44,953 bases of DNA, from positions 1 through 44,953 of the forward strand of contig JAITSL010000042.1 in NCBI GenBank assembly GCA_031287855.1. Direction: 5' to 3'. Source of the stretch: Candidatus Endomicrobiellum roisinitermitis (GTDB lineage Bacteria > Elusimicrobiota > Endomicrobiia > Endomicrobiales > Endomicrobiaceae). Of this stretch, positions 21,023-29,933 are shown one piece after another. Below the pieces are notes generated by a model. That model saw only the letters and a program-made list of their open reading frames with translations. It searched no databases and was not told where the DNA came from. Position numbers and translations under genes: made by a program. Numbering within the stretch: the first letter of the stretch is position 1; every line of letters starts with the position of its first letter.

Positions 21023-22603
21023 TCAATTAACTCTTTCAAACTTACATCTTATCTCTTTCTTCTCACTAAACACTATTGCTAATAAAGCAACTTCATTTTC
21101 CCTGTTTATGTATTTCTCATAGTATTTAGTGTCTTTTATTTGGTTTATTGCTTCTTCTATCCTGCTTTCTATCTCGTTTTCTTTTGCGTATTTGATTTCT
21201 ACTATTACTACTACACTGTCTTTGTCCTTCAACACTACATCTATCCGTCCTTTATCTGTATGCACTTCCCCTTCTACTTCATATCCTACAAACTTCATTG
21301 TCAACAAAAACAATGAATGATAGTACGATTCCCTCTTTGTATGTAAATCGTATGGGATGTTTGCATACAATTCTTTTAGACTATCTTCTAATACCTTTGC
21401 CTCTTTTGTCCTTATTCCTTCCTTTATCTTCTTATTTATCACATTTACTTCTTCTGCACTTCTTAATGTATACTCTTTAATTAAACTACTTATAAATGCT
21501 CTCTTTACTTCATTATTTGGAAAATCTATCTTGTATTCTGGCTCATCTTCTATAATCTTCTTTTCTTTTATCGTCAAATATCCTGTCTGAAATAACAATG
21601 TCTCAGTATTTATATTTGCATAACCACTGCCGTTTCCTCTTAGTGTACCTGAGCTTACTACTCTTGCTTCTGATAATAATTCCAAATCATCTTTCTTCTT
21701 TATTTGCTCTATCAGAAATGTTGGAGTTCCTGTTTCAAACCAGTATCCTTCAAATTCTTTGTTATCAAAGAATTTCAACGCTGAAAATGGGTTATACACA
21801 CATGTTCTGCCATCCCATGAGTACCCGTTATACCAGTACTTTATCTTTGTCAATAATTCTTCTTTACTTATTCCCATACTTTCTGCTGTACTTCCTATAT
21901 ATTCTTTAAAGCCATCTTCTAGCTCTTCTTGTGTGTACCCACATATACCTGCATACTTATAATCCATTGTTATATCATTCAAATTATTCAATGCTGAAAA
22001 TATCGATAATCCTGTAAATCTTGATACCCCTGTCATAAACATAAACTTTATATGCTCATCACTGCCTTTTATTACTTGATAAAAATTATGTAATGTTTCT
22101 TTTATTCCTTGATGCACTTCTTTTGCTTTATTTAAACTGTCTATCATTGGTTTATCATATTCATCTACCAATATTACTATCTGCTCCCCTATACTCTTAT
22201 GCATCTTCTCTATTAACTCTGCAAACTTTGTTTCTAGCTGACTGTTTTGGAGTTCTATATTGTTCTGTCTTGCACTTGTTTTAACAAAATCAAATAAAGA
22301 TCCTTCTAACTTCTCAGGAGTGTCATAAGCAAGCTCTGTAAAGTCTAAGTGTATTACTGGATACTTCTTTGTCCAGTCCCATTTATCACATATATACAAC
22401 CCTTCAAATATCTCCTTATTCCCTCTAAACAACTCCTTTAATGTACTTATCAGCAATGACTTTCCAAATCTCCTTGGCCTTGATAAAAAATATATCCTTC
22501 CATTACTTATTAAATTATATATATGCTCTGTCTTGTCTACATATATATTTCCACTCCTACGTAATACTTCAAATGCCTGTGTCCCTATCGGTAATCTCTT
22601 CAT
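21023..22603 (-). CDS. AAA-ATPase_like protein with PD-(D/E)XK nuclease domain
   Basis: The protein begins MKRLPIGTQAFEVLRRSGNI and carries the family Walker A SRPRRFGKS (41-49) and Walker B VILVDEYD (143-150), then MTGVSRFTGLSIFSALNNL and the YNGYSWDG block. The C-terminus has a PD-(D/E)XK nuclease core with Asp455, Glu469 and Lys471 (GRIDVVLK…VEIKYAK). This architecture (AAA-ATPase_like plus DUF1703/PDDEXK_9) is expanded in gut bacteria and symbionts, and its function is unknown. The start at 22603 fits the family and has GGGGAAAG just upstream; an alternative ATG at 22624 adds seven residues. A relic copy lies downstream at 20875. Confidence 0.9.
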   Translation of the reverse strand: MKRLPIGTQAFEVLRRSGNIYVDKTEHIYNLISNGRIYFLSRPRRFGKSLLISTLKELFRGNKEIFEGLYICDKWDWTKKYPVIHLDFTELAYDTPEKLEGSLFDFVKTSARQNNIELQNSQLETKFAELIEKMHKSIGEQIVILVDEYDKPMIDSLNKAKEVHQGIKETLHNFYQVIKGSDEHIKFMFMTGVSRFTGLSIFSALNNLNDITMDYKYAGICGYTQEELEDGFKEYIGSTAESMGISKEELLTKIKYWYNGYSWDGRTCVYNPFSALKFFDNKEFEGYWFETGTPTFLIEQIKKKDDLELLSEARVVSSGTLRGNGSGYANINTETLLFQTGYLTIKEKKIIEDEPEYKIDFPNNEVKRAFISSLIKEYTLRSAEEVNVINKKIKEGIRTKEAKVLEDSLKELYANIPYDLHTKRESYYHSLFLLTMKFVGYEVEGEVHTDKGRIDVVLKDKDSVVVIVEIKYAKENEIESRIEEAINQIKDTKYYEKYINRENEVALLAIVFSEKKEIRCKFERVN

Positions 22604-22760
22604 CTTTCCCCATTTCCTATTCATTTCTTACTATCTTTACATATTCTACATATTTTTGTCTGTTTTCGAAAATTTGATTACATTTACTTCCCTTTAAATA
22701 TTCTTACTCTTTTTTATTATATTACTTATACACAATTATTCTCTTATCTAAAGACTGGTA

Positions 22761-23063
22761 TTAAACAAATGGATAGATTTTATCTTCAACCCCTTTACTC
22801 ATTCCATTCCCATTATCCTTTACTAAAATCTCTACTTTCCCCCCTTTTACTTCATATGACTCTTCTACTGCTTCTACCCCATTATTTATCAAATTACTCA
22901 TCATCCTCATGAAATTTGTATAAGTTCTTTTAATAAACACAAATTTGTTAGCATTATCTGGATAATAATTAATCCTTATCGCCTTATTAAGACTCTGATA
23001 TCTCTTAGTCTCTACTATATACTTTATACTATATGGTCCAATATATTGCCCTTCTATACTAAA
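22761..23063 (-). pseudogene. Truncated histidine kinase, ATP-binding domain fragment
   Basis: The minus strand is open for about 100 codons without a plausible start: it reads SIKYIVETKRYQSLNKAIRI, then the N-box-like FMRMMSNLINNGVEAVEE and the G1-box-like VEILVKDNGNGMSKGVEDKI, then stops. This is the first half of a HATPase_c domain. The dimerisation and phosphoacceptor part upstream and the G2 box downstream are absent. It is a fragment of a former two-component sensor kinase. No response regulator was seen. The remaining gap 22625-22760 shows nothing. Confidence 0.7.
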
Positions 23064-23097
23064 AGTTGTGATTTGTTAGATATAATTTCCAATTCTA

Positions 23098-23815
23098 CAT
23101 TCCCAGAAATTATGATTCACCATAAAATTGATCGCATTAAATGGTTTGATGATTATCTGACAACCATTTTACAGCGTGACATTTTAATTCTAGAAGACAT
23201 AAAAATCCAGAAAGTATAATACAATTATTGGTATCCTTAACACAACGAGTTGGTAGTTCATTAAACAATGCAAATGTTATGAAAGAAGTTGGTCTTGACG
23301 CTAAAACTTATAATAAATATAAGACACTGACAAAAAATACATTCATAATAACAGAAATTGAGCCGTGGTCAAAACCAAATAATTTGAACAAGCGTTTTGT
23401 AAAATCTAGCAAAATATATTTTAATGATACCAACCTACTTTGTTATCTTATGAGAAAAGATTTGTCAGAAATCTATAAAGATGATTTAACGGTTTTTGTG
23501 CATATATTTGAAAACTTTATTGCAACAGAAATTCTAAAAAATGTAAAGTGTTTAACAGACATAAATGTTTCGCACTTTAACTTGTCTAAGGGCAAAGAAG
23601 TTGATTTTGTCCTAGAAAATGCTAAAGGGGAAACAATCGGTATAGAAGTAAAACTTTATAAAACATTGACAAGCAAAGACTTTACAAACATGAAGTTATT
23701 ATATCAAGTTAGTGGGGAAAAGTTTAAAAAAGGAATTGTAATTTATACTGGAAACGAACTCGTACCGTTTGGGGGAAATATGTGGGTAGTGCCAGTAAAT
23801 TATTTGTGGGAGTAA
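23098..23815 (+). pseudogene. C-terminal part of a DUF4143-type ATPase, 5' truncated and frameshifted
   Basis: The plus strand reads FPEIMIHHKIDRIKWFDDYL then TTILQRDI, matching the middle of DUF4143 proteins. It shifts frame near 23205 (one base lost in an A run) and continues from IIQLLVSLTQRVGSSLNNAN to the C-terminal core KEVDFVLENAKGETIGIEVK and a stop at 23815. The ATPase half with both Walker motifs is gone. The intact frame from 23228 looks like a 195-residue gene but is a remnant. Confidence 0.8.
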
Positions 23816-23824
23816 AACCAAAAC

Positions 23825-24301
23825 TTAACAACCTAAATTAAGCGCTCTTTCTACTTGTTTTAAGTCAGTGTCAGTAGCAGAACATCCGTCTTTTATAAGT
23901 GGAACAAACTGTACAGCTAAATTTTTTTCTTTTAGCATTTTAAATGCTAGGTCTCCTTCAAAAAAGCAAGCAATGCCAACAACAGCTTGCGGTTTTTGTT
24001 CTTGTATAATTTTAGTTATTGTTCTTCCACCTTTTACAACGTATAGTGCCATATAGCTTAACTTTTTTGCAAGTTTGCTAATTTGAGCTATTTTGCAACC
24101 ACCACACTCTGCGCATATATAATAACTATCTTTTTCAATAGCAGTGCACACAGCAGTGTTTCTCATGCAGTGGGGAGCAAAAACAATACGTGCGTTAAGA
24201 GTTACAGAAGCAAATTTTTTCTCTTGTAGTTTGTTTTGCTTAGCTGTAAAAGCTATATAGGACTGTTCTTTACTTTTTTTGACTAACTTACACAATTGCA
24301 T
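23825..24301 (-). CDS. DUF116 family protein
   Basis: This 158-residue protein shows the DUF116 pattern: a PHCMRN segment with a nearby second cysteine, a cysteine cluster (CAECGGCK) followed by helix ISKLAKKL, a VVKGGRTITKII block, a PQAVVGIACFFE strand and a C-terminal DGCSATDTDL. The cysteines suggest metal or iron-sulfur binding. The biochemical role of the family is not established. An in-frame stop lies just upstream of the ATG, so the start is well bounded, although no ribosome-binding site is clear. It is divergent from the polysaccharide locus that begins at 24410. Confidence 0.75.
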   Translation of the reverse strand: MQLCKLVKKSKEQSYIAFTAKQNKLQEKKFASVTLNARIVFAPHCMRNTAVCTAIEKDSYYICAECGGCKIAQISKLAKKLSYMALYVVKGGRTITKIIQEQKPQAVVGIACFFEGDLAFKMLKEKNLAVQFVPLIKDGCSATDTDLKQVERALNLGC

Positions 24302-24409
24302 AAAAGAATTCTAACAAAAAGTTGATTATAAGATCAAAAAAAGATAAAATTATCTTTATAAATAACACTTGAAATTGCTAAAATAATATAAATTTAATAT
24401 GGGAAGAAA

Positions 24410-25507
24410 ATGTCAAAGGTAAAAAATCTTATTGTTGGGTGTGGCTTTTCAGGGGTGGCACTAGCTCGGAAAATAGCGCAAGAGCGTAAAGAAAAAGTAG
24501 TTATCATAGATATTAAAGACCATATAGCAGGTAACTGTTATGATTATAGGGACAGCAACGGCATTTGTGTTCACAAATACGGTACGCATATATTCCATAC
24601 AAACTTAAAGCCAGTTTGGGATTTTGTTAGCAGATTTACTAAGGGGTATCCTTATCAACACAAAGTAAAGGGACTAGTAGACGGACAACTTGTCCCAATT
24701 TCATTTAACTTAAATTCTTTACATCAAGTTTTTCCTAAATCGTTAGCAAACAAAATAGAGTTGTGTCTTCTGGAAAAGTTTGGATTTAATAAAAAAGTCC
24801 CTATTTTTAGAATTGCGTAAAGCAAACGATAAAGATTTAACTTTTTTAGCAGAATATATTTATCAAAAAATTTTCTTAGAATACACTTTAAAGCAATGAG
24901 GAATGAAGCCAGAAGATATGGATCTTGCAGTTTCTGGGGAGAAGGCCTATTTATATTAGTCGTGATGACAGATACTTTCAAGACAAATATCAAGGTATCC
25001 CTATAGAAGGGTATACAGGGCTTGTGTTAAAAATGTTAGATCATCCAAACATAGAAATTAAATTTTCTACAGTATTTTCAAAAGAAATGGAATATGAAAG
25101 GTTGTTTTATAGTGGACCAATTGATGAGTTTTTTGAGTACAGAGTTGCCATATCGCAGAATAAAGCTAGATTTTTTGGAATTTCCATATTCTAAATTTCA
25201 AGAAGCTGCAGTTATAAATTATCCATGCAATTATGATTTTACGTGTATAGGTGAGTACAAATGGTTTTTAAATAATAAGTCAGACAAAACGGTTGTATCA
25301 TATGAATATCCAGAAGAATTTAAGCTAGGCAAAAGTGAAAGATATTATCCAATAGTAAAAGAAGAAAGCCAAACACTTTACAACAAATATCTTGAGTTAG
25401 CTAAAGGAACACCAAATATATATTTTTTGGGAAGGCTTGGCGACTATAAATATTATGATATGGATAAAGCTGTGGAGCGGGCATTTAATTTGTTTGAAGA
25501 AATTTGA
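24410..25507 (+). pseudogene. glf: UDP-galactopyranose mutase, inactivated
   Basis: Glf converts UDP-galactopyranose to UDP-galactofuranose. The N-terminus is intact with the FAD-binding LIVGCGFSGVALARKIA and KYGTHIFHT. The frame then shifts near 24800 in a T run, restoring LRKANDKDLTFLAEYIYQ. An in-frame TGA at the expected Trp of LKQWG stops it near 24900. A third break in a GGGG run near 24940 leads to YISRDDRYFQDKYQGIP, and a fourth near 25145 leads to ELPYRRIKLDFLEF and the C-terminal FLGRLGDYKYYDMD. At least three frameshifts and one nonsense codon make it non-functional. It is the first gene of the plus-strand polysaccharide locus. Loss of galactofuranose from the glycan is inferred. 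Confidence 0.93.
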
Positions 25508-25649
25508 ATAAAATGGCGTTACAACTTTATTTAATCAGGGTTAGGATAAGAGCAAAGTTTTTCTTCAATTGTTTGTTGATTTAAAAGAGTTAAAATGACT
25601 CAGACAAATAATTATAAACAGTATAAAAACAATATTGGTAATAAAAAAG

Positions 25650-26693
25650 ATGAAGCAAAATCCTAAAGTATCAATTATAATCCCGATTTATAATACAGAA
25701 AAATATTTACGAAAATGTTTAAACAGTGTTATAAACCAAACATTAAAAGATATAGAAATTATATGTATTAATGATTGTTCGTTAGACAAATCTGCTGACG
25801 TGTTAAGCGAATATGCACAAAAAGATCAAAGAATTAAAGTTATCAACAATGTAAAAAACGAAGGGTTATCTTTTACGCGGAATGTTGGCCTGGACATTGC
25901 AAAAGGCGAATATATAGCATTTGTTGATAGTGATGATTATATAAAACTTAAAGCGTACGAGTTAATGTATGATAAGGCAAAGGCTGCAAATGCAGATGTA
26001 GTTTGTGGAAAAGTCCAATGTGTACTGGAAACTCAAGATATAGCAAATCAAGAGCTGACTTCAATATTAAAGTCAAAGCAATCTTATTTTGACAAGAGTA
26101 ATTTAAGGGAAGGACTTTATAAAATTCCAAATGATATTAACACCATGATAGCAGTTGTATGGAATAAATTGTATAAAAAGACTATAGTTGACAAATATCA
26201 TCTGCGTTTTCCTGAAGGACTAATAAGAGAAGATGAAGCTTGGCTTTGGTATTACATGTCAAAAATTAAAAGTGTTTACTATATAGAAGATGTAGTATAC
26301 AGCTATCTTATAAGACAAGATAGTATTATAAATAATATAAGTAAAGACAATAGCAAGATTGTTGATTTGATATATATACAAGATTGCATAATAGAACATT
26401 TAAAAGAGTATAAACTTTTTAAAAAGTATAAAAAATATATTGTTGGTATGTTTAGGAGAAATGTTGAAACCTTATATAACGAAGCAAAAAATAAGAATCT
26501 TATTTACAAAGAATCTAATAAAGTTATAAAGAAGTATGGGTTAAGTATGGACGTAAACTATGGCAATGTAGAGAAGATATATGTAAAATTTTTAGGCATT
26601 AGGGTGTTAAAGATTGTAAAAAGTGATTATAAAATAAAAGTATATTTTTTAAGTTTTATTCCTTTTGGTACAATAGTGTACAATAATAAGTAA
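25650..26693 (+). CDS. Family 2 glycosyltransferase
   Basis: This is a cytoplasmic GT-A fold glycosyltransferase of the CAZy GT2 type. The sequence shows VSIIIPIYNTEKYLRKCLNS at the start, ICINDCSLDKS (the first nucleotide-binding Asp), NEGLSFTRNVGL and the metal-binding VDSDDY at about 92-97, then a catalytic IREDEAW near 193-199. The C-terminus carries the short FIPFG tail seen in many lipopolysaccharide-type transferases. The ATG at 25650 was preferred to the TTG at 25635. The donor and acceptor sugars cannot be told. It lies between broken glf and the GT-HAD fusion. Confidence 0.9.
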   Translation: MKQNPKVSIIIPIYNTEKYLRKCLNSVINQTLKDIEIICINDCSLDKSADVLSEYAQKDQRIKVINNVKNEGLSFTRNVGLDIAKGEYIAFVDSDDYIKLKAYELMYDKAKAANADVVCGKVQCVLETQDIANQELTSILKSKQSYFDKSNLREGLYKIPNDINTMIAVVWNKLYKKTIVDKYHLRFPEGLIREDEAWLWYYMSKIKSVYYIEDVVYSYLIRQDSIINNISKDNSKIVDLIYIQDCIIEHLKEYKLFKKYKKYIVGMFRRNVETLYNEAKNKNLIYKESNKVIKKYGLSMDVNYGNVEKIYVKFLGIRVLKIVKSDYKIKVYFLSFIPFGTIVYNNK

Positions 26694-26710
26694 TATTCAA
26701 CTATTAAATG

Positions 26711-26760
26711 GCCTACTCCCTCACTCTAGGAAGTAGAGTGTTGTATAAAAAAGAGTAGGC
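26711..26760 (+). other. Nested stem-loop between two glycosyltransferase genes
   Basis: GCCTACTC (26711-26718) pairs with GAGTAGGC (26753-26760), and inside it CACTCT (26722-26727) pairs with AGAGTG (26735-26740). A second weaker hairpin follows near 26790-26815. No T run follows, so it is not a standard terminator; an RNA element or an attenuator is possible. The rest of 26694-26890 holds no gene. Confidence 0.5.
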
Positions 26761-26890
26761 TTAACAACCATTCATTATATGAAGTTCCTTTTATTATAGG
26801 GACTTTCAGGCATTGTTAATGGCTATATACATACTATTGATACTAAAAATATAATTCTAGAAGATGGCAATTTAAGATGAAGGACGTTAA

Positions 26891-29800
26891 ATGTATATGA
26901 AAACTTATGAAACTCCCATAATTTCGGTGATAGTTCCCTTTTACAATACTTCAGATAAATTTTTGAAAAGATGTTTGGATAGTTTGTTAAATCAAACATT
27001 AAAAGAAATAGAAATTATTTGTGTAAATGATGGTTCTACTAACAACAGTGTGAGAGTTGTTAAACAATATTCAAAAGAAAAGACCAATATTGTTTTTGTA
27101 GACCATAAAACTAATATTGGTCTTTTCCATGCAAGGCTAAGCGGAATAAAACATGCAAAGGGTAAGTATATTGCTTTTTTAGATAGCGATGACTATGTTT
27201 GTGTAGATTATTACCGTTTGTCAGTTGCTGCTATAGTCAAGCATAATGCTGATGTTGCCGTTAATAGTATTGTTGAAGATTATGGTAAAGAAAAAATAAT
27301 ACACAATTTTGCGGTAAATGATATGGAATTTAACACTTTAGAAGGTAGCCAAATTCTAAATAGCTTCTTTAAGCAAGAAGGGTTAAATTATCATTGGAGT
27401 GTGTTATGTAATAAAGTTTTTAAAAAAGATTTATGGAACAAGGCTCTCCCTTATTTGTTGTTACAAGACAAACACCTTACAATGTGTGAAGATATTGTTT
27501 TTTCGTCAATTTTGTTATCATTTGCTGATAGAATGTTGTACGTAAAAAACAATGTTTATTTTTATACTAAACATGGAACTAATAGTGTACGTGATAACAA
27601 AACTTATAAACAGCAGATAAAAAATATTGATGATATAACTACAACTTTTGGTTTTGTAGAAGACTTTATTAATAAACAAAAGCTACATAAGAAGTATCAG
27701 CATAATTTTCAAAATTGGAAACTACTATATCGTCAAATTTATATGTATAAAGTCAAAGTTGCAAGATATAGCAAGAGAGAGGAAAACAAGTTATATGAAA
27801 AGATAGATTTGTTTTGTTCTCTAGATAAAGAAATTGCAAATAACGGTTACTTTTATAGTGTTTCTACTCCTTGGAATGATAATTATGAAAAAATAAAATG
27901 TACTATTTGTGATCCTAAAATTAAGGTTATTAGTTTTGATGTTTTTGATACTCTTGTAGTACGCCCCTTTTTAGAACCAATGGATTTATTTAGGATGTTG
28001 GATGATGATTTTCGTTCTTTGTATGACAAGAGCACTTTTATTGATTTTTCTGCTTTGCGTATTGAAAGTGAGAAGAAAACACGAGAAAAGGTTTGTAAAA
28101 GTCCTAAAGTAGAAGATATAACTTTAGATGAGATTTATAATACATTACAAGAAGAGTATCGTGTTTCTAAAAACATTGTAGATAGGATGAAGCAGTTAGA
28201 GATTGATGCAGAGTTCCGTTTTTGTAGTGCGCGCAAAGCAGCTTTTGAGCTATATGAAATGGCTGTATATCTTGGTAAAGAAATAATATGTATTTCTGAT
28301 ATGTATCTTCCAGAAGTTGTGATTAGTAAAATTTTAGAGGGTAATGGATACACGCAAATTAAAAAAATTTATGTTTCTTCTCAAGTGCGTCTTAACAAAA
28401 TGAATAGTTTATTTCATTTTGTTGTAAATGACCTAGGTTTAAGACCAACAGAAATCTTACATATCGGAGATAATGAAGAGGCAGACTACCTTAGAGCAAA
28501 GAAGGAAGGATTAAAATCTGTTTATTTCCCTAAAACAAAAGATGTCTTTTTTAATTCAAAAACAAGTGGTTCTTTAGGGGAAATTTTTTCTAATCAGTTA
28601 CCATTTTGGCAAATGAATAAATGTGCTCTTAATTTTATTGGTATGCGAATTTTTGTTGCTTTAATTGCAAATAATTACTTTGACAACCCTTTTCGTACGT
28701 TTAACAAGAATACAGACTTTAATCATGATCCAAGTTTTGTTGGTTACAGTGCTTTGGGTATGTATTTATTTGGAATTGTTATGTGGCTCATTGATAATTT
28801 TATGGAGAAAAAATACGATAAAATATTATTTGTTGCGCGTGATGGTTATATGCCTATGGAAGTTTATAAGATTTTAAAATGTTTTTATTCAGGCCTTCCA
28901 GATGAAGAATATTTTTACATTTCAAGGCAGTCTTCAATTCCTATGTCTGTGCACACTAAATTGGACTTTTATAAATTACATGAATTAATGATATTTTACA
29001 ATAAAACTCCAGTACAGTTAGTGCCTTATCTGAAAAAAGTTTTTAACGTTGATGAGCAAAAATTATATGATGTGTGTAAAACATCTGGTTTTGATGCAAA
29101 TACTATCATAACTAACATATCTCAATGGCACACATTTATCAATATTTGTATTGATAACTTTTATAATGAGCATGAACATAAAGAAAAGCTAGACAAATTA
29201 AAGGAGTATTTCATACAAATTTTTTCAGGTGATATATGCATGTTTGATGTTGGATATTCTGCAAAACCTGAAATGTATTTAGGGAAGCTTTGTAATAAGT
29301 CCATTGATACCTATTTTGTCAATGCAGATATTGCTGGTGGCGCACAAAAACATCTAAACATAAGTAACTCTAAGCTATGTACTTTTTATGATTATATTCC
29401 TAGTATATATGGTTATATAGAAGAAATATTTTTTTCGAAAATGGAAGGGTCTTGTGCAGCCTATAATGTATCTCATGAAGTAGTTACAACAATGTTTGAA
29501 AAATATATGATTTCTTATCCAGAATTTTTTGTTATTAATAAAGGACAGCAATCCGCATTGTCCTTTATAAAAGATTTAACAAGTGTTTTTGGAGATAAAA
29601 TTCACAAATCGAGTCTCCCAAAATATTATTCCTCTCTATTTTTTAACATTTTGTTTTTTGCAGCAAAAAAAGAAGATAAGAAGATGTTTAATTGTTTCGA
29701 TTTTGAGGATGGTATTGCAAGTGGAGGTTTTAATTTATTATACAAATGGAATAGTAATTTAAAAGCTTCTCATCAAAAATCTATGCAAGAGTTATATTCT

Positions 29801-29932
29801 TTTGCTGAAAAAAAACCTTTAGATTACAAAGTTAAGAAATTTTTTATCCATTTATTATGTAGTACAATTCTCTTGAAGAAATTAAGGAAGACTTTAAGAC
29901 GAAGACTAATAAATTTTATTGATAGGATTTAA
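26891..29932 (+). CDS. Glycosyltransferase fused to HAD-like hydrolase (COG5610-like)
   Basis: This is a 1013-residue, apparently two-enzyme protein. Residues 1-300 are a GT2 glycosyltransferase (VIVPFYNTSDKFLKRCLDSL, VNDGSTNNS, the metal-binding DSDD at 98-101, and an acidic MCEDIVFS near 196-203). Residues 340-560 form a HAD-like fold: DVFDT (350-354), a CISDMYLP segment near 458-465 and GDNEEAD (526-532). Residues 580-1000 are an extra domain with the VARDGY motif (648-653), as in COG5610-type proteins. In the first HAD motif the residue two after the nucleophile Asp350 is Phe, where classical phosphatases have Asp, so phosphatase activity is uncertain. An AAGGA site precedes the ATG. It is probably a cytoplasmic glycan enzyme; its reaction is unknown. 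Confidence 0.88.
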   Translation: MYMKTYETPIISVIVPFYNTSDKFLKRCLDSLLNQTLKEIEIICVNDGSTNNSVRVVKQYSKEKTNIVFVDHKTNIGLFHARLSGIKHAKGKYIAFLDSDDYVCVDYYRLSVAAIVKHNADVAVNSIVEDYGKEKIIHNFAVNDMEFNTLEGSQILNSFFKQEGLNYHWSVLCNKVFKKDLWNKALPYLLLQDKHLTMCEDIVFSSILLSFADRMLYVKNNVYFYTKHGTNSVRDNKTYKQQIKNIDDITTTFGFVEDFINKQKLHKKYQHNFQNWKLLYRQIYMYKVKVARYSKREENKLYEKIDLFCSLDKEIANNGYFYSVSTPWNDNYEKIKCTICDPKIKVISFDVFDTLVVRPFLEPMDLFRMLDDDFRSLYDKSTFIDFSALRIESEKKTREKVCKSPKVEDITLDEIYNTLQEEYRVSKNIVDRMKQLEIDAEFRFCSARKAAFELYEMAVYLGKEIICISDMYLPEVVISKILEGNGYTQIKKIYVSSQVRLNKMNSLFHFVVNDLGLRPTEILHIGDNEEADYLRAKKEGLKSVYFPKTKDVFFNSKTSGSLGEIFSNQLPFWQMNKCALNFIGMRIFVALIANNYFDNPFRTFNKNTDFNHDPSFVGYSALGMYLFGIVMWLIDNFMEKKYDKILFVARDGYMPMEVYKILKCFYSGLPDEEYFYISRQSSIPMSVHTKLDFYKLHELMIFYNKTPVQLVPYLKKVFNVDEQKLYDVCKTSGFDANTIITNISQWHTFINICIDNFYNEHEHKEKLDKLKEYFIQIFSGDICMFDVGYSAKPEMYLGKLCNKSIDTYFVNADIAGGAQKHLNISNSKLCTFYDYIPSIYGYIEEIFFSKMEGSCAAYNVSHEVVTTMFEKYMISYPEFFVINKGQQSALSFIKDLTSVFGDKIHKSSLPKYYSSLFFNILFFAAKKEDKKMFNCFDFEDGIASGGFNLLYKWNSNLKASHQKSMQELYSFAEKKPLDYKVKKFFIHLLCSTILLKKLRKTLRRRLINFIDRI

Positions 29933-29933
29933 A

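Noticed and set aside
21129-22677. Several plus-strand open frames rich in Leu, Ser and Tyr
   Set aside because: They are antisense shadows of the intact AAA-ATPase_like gene at 21023-22603 and of its upstream flank.
23228-23815. A stand-alone 195-residue protein
   Set aside because: The sequence before it continues the same DUF4143 protein in another frame, so it is the C-terminal part of a truncated gene.
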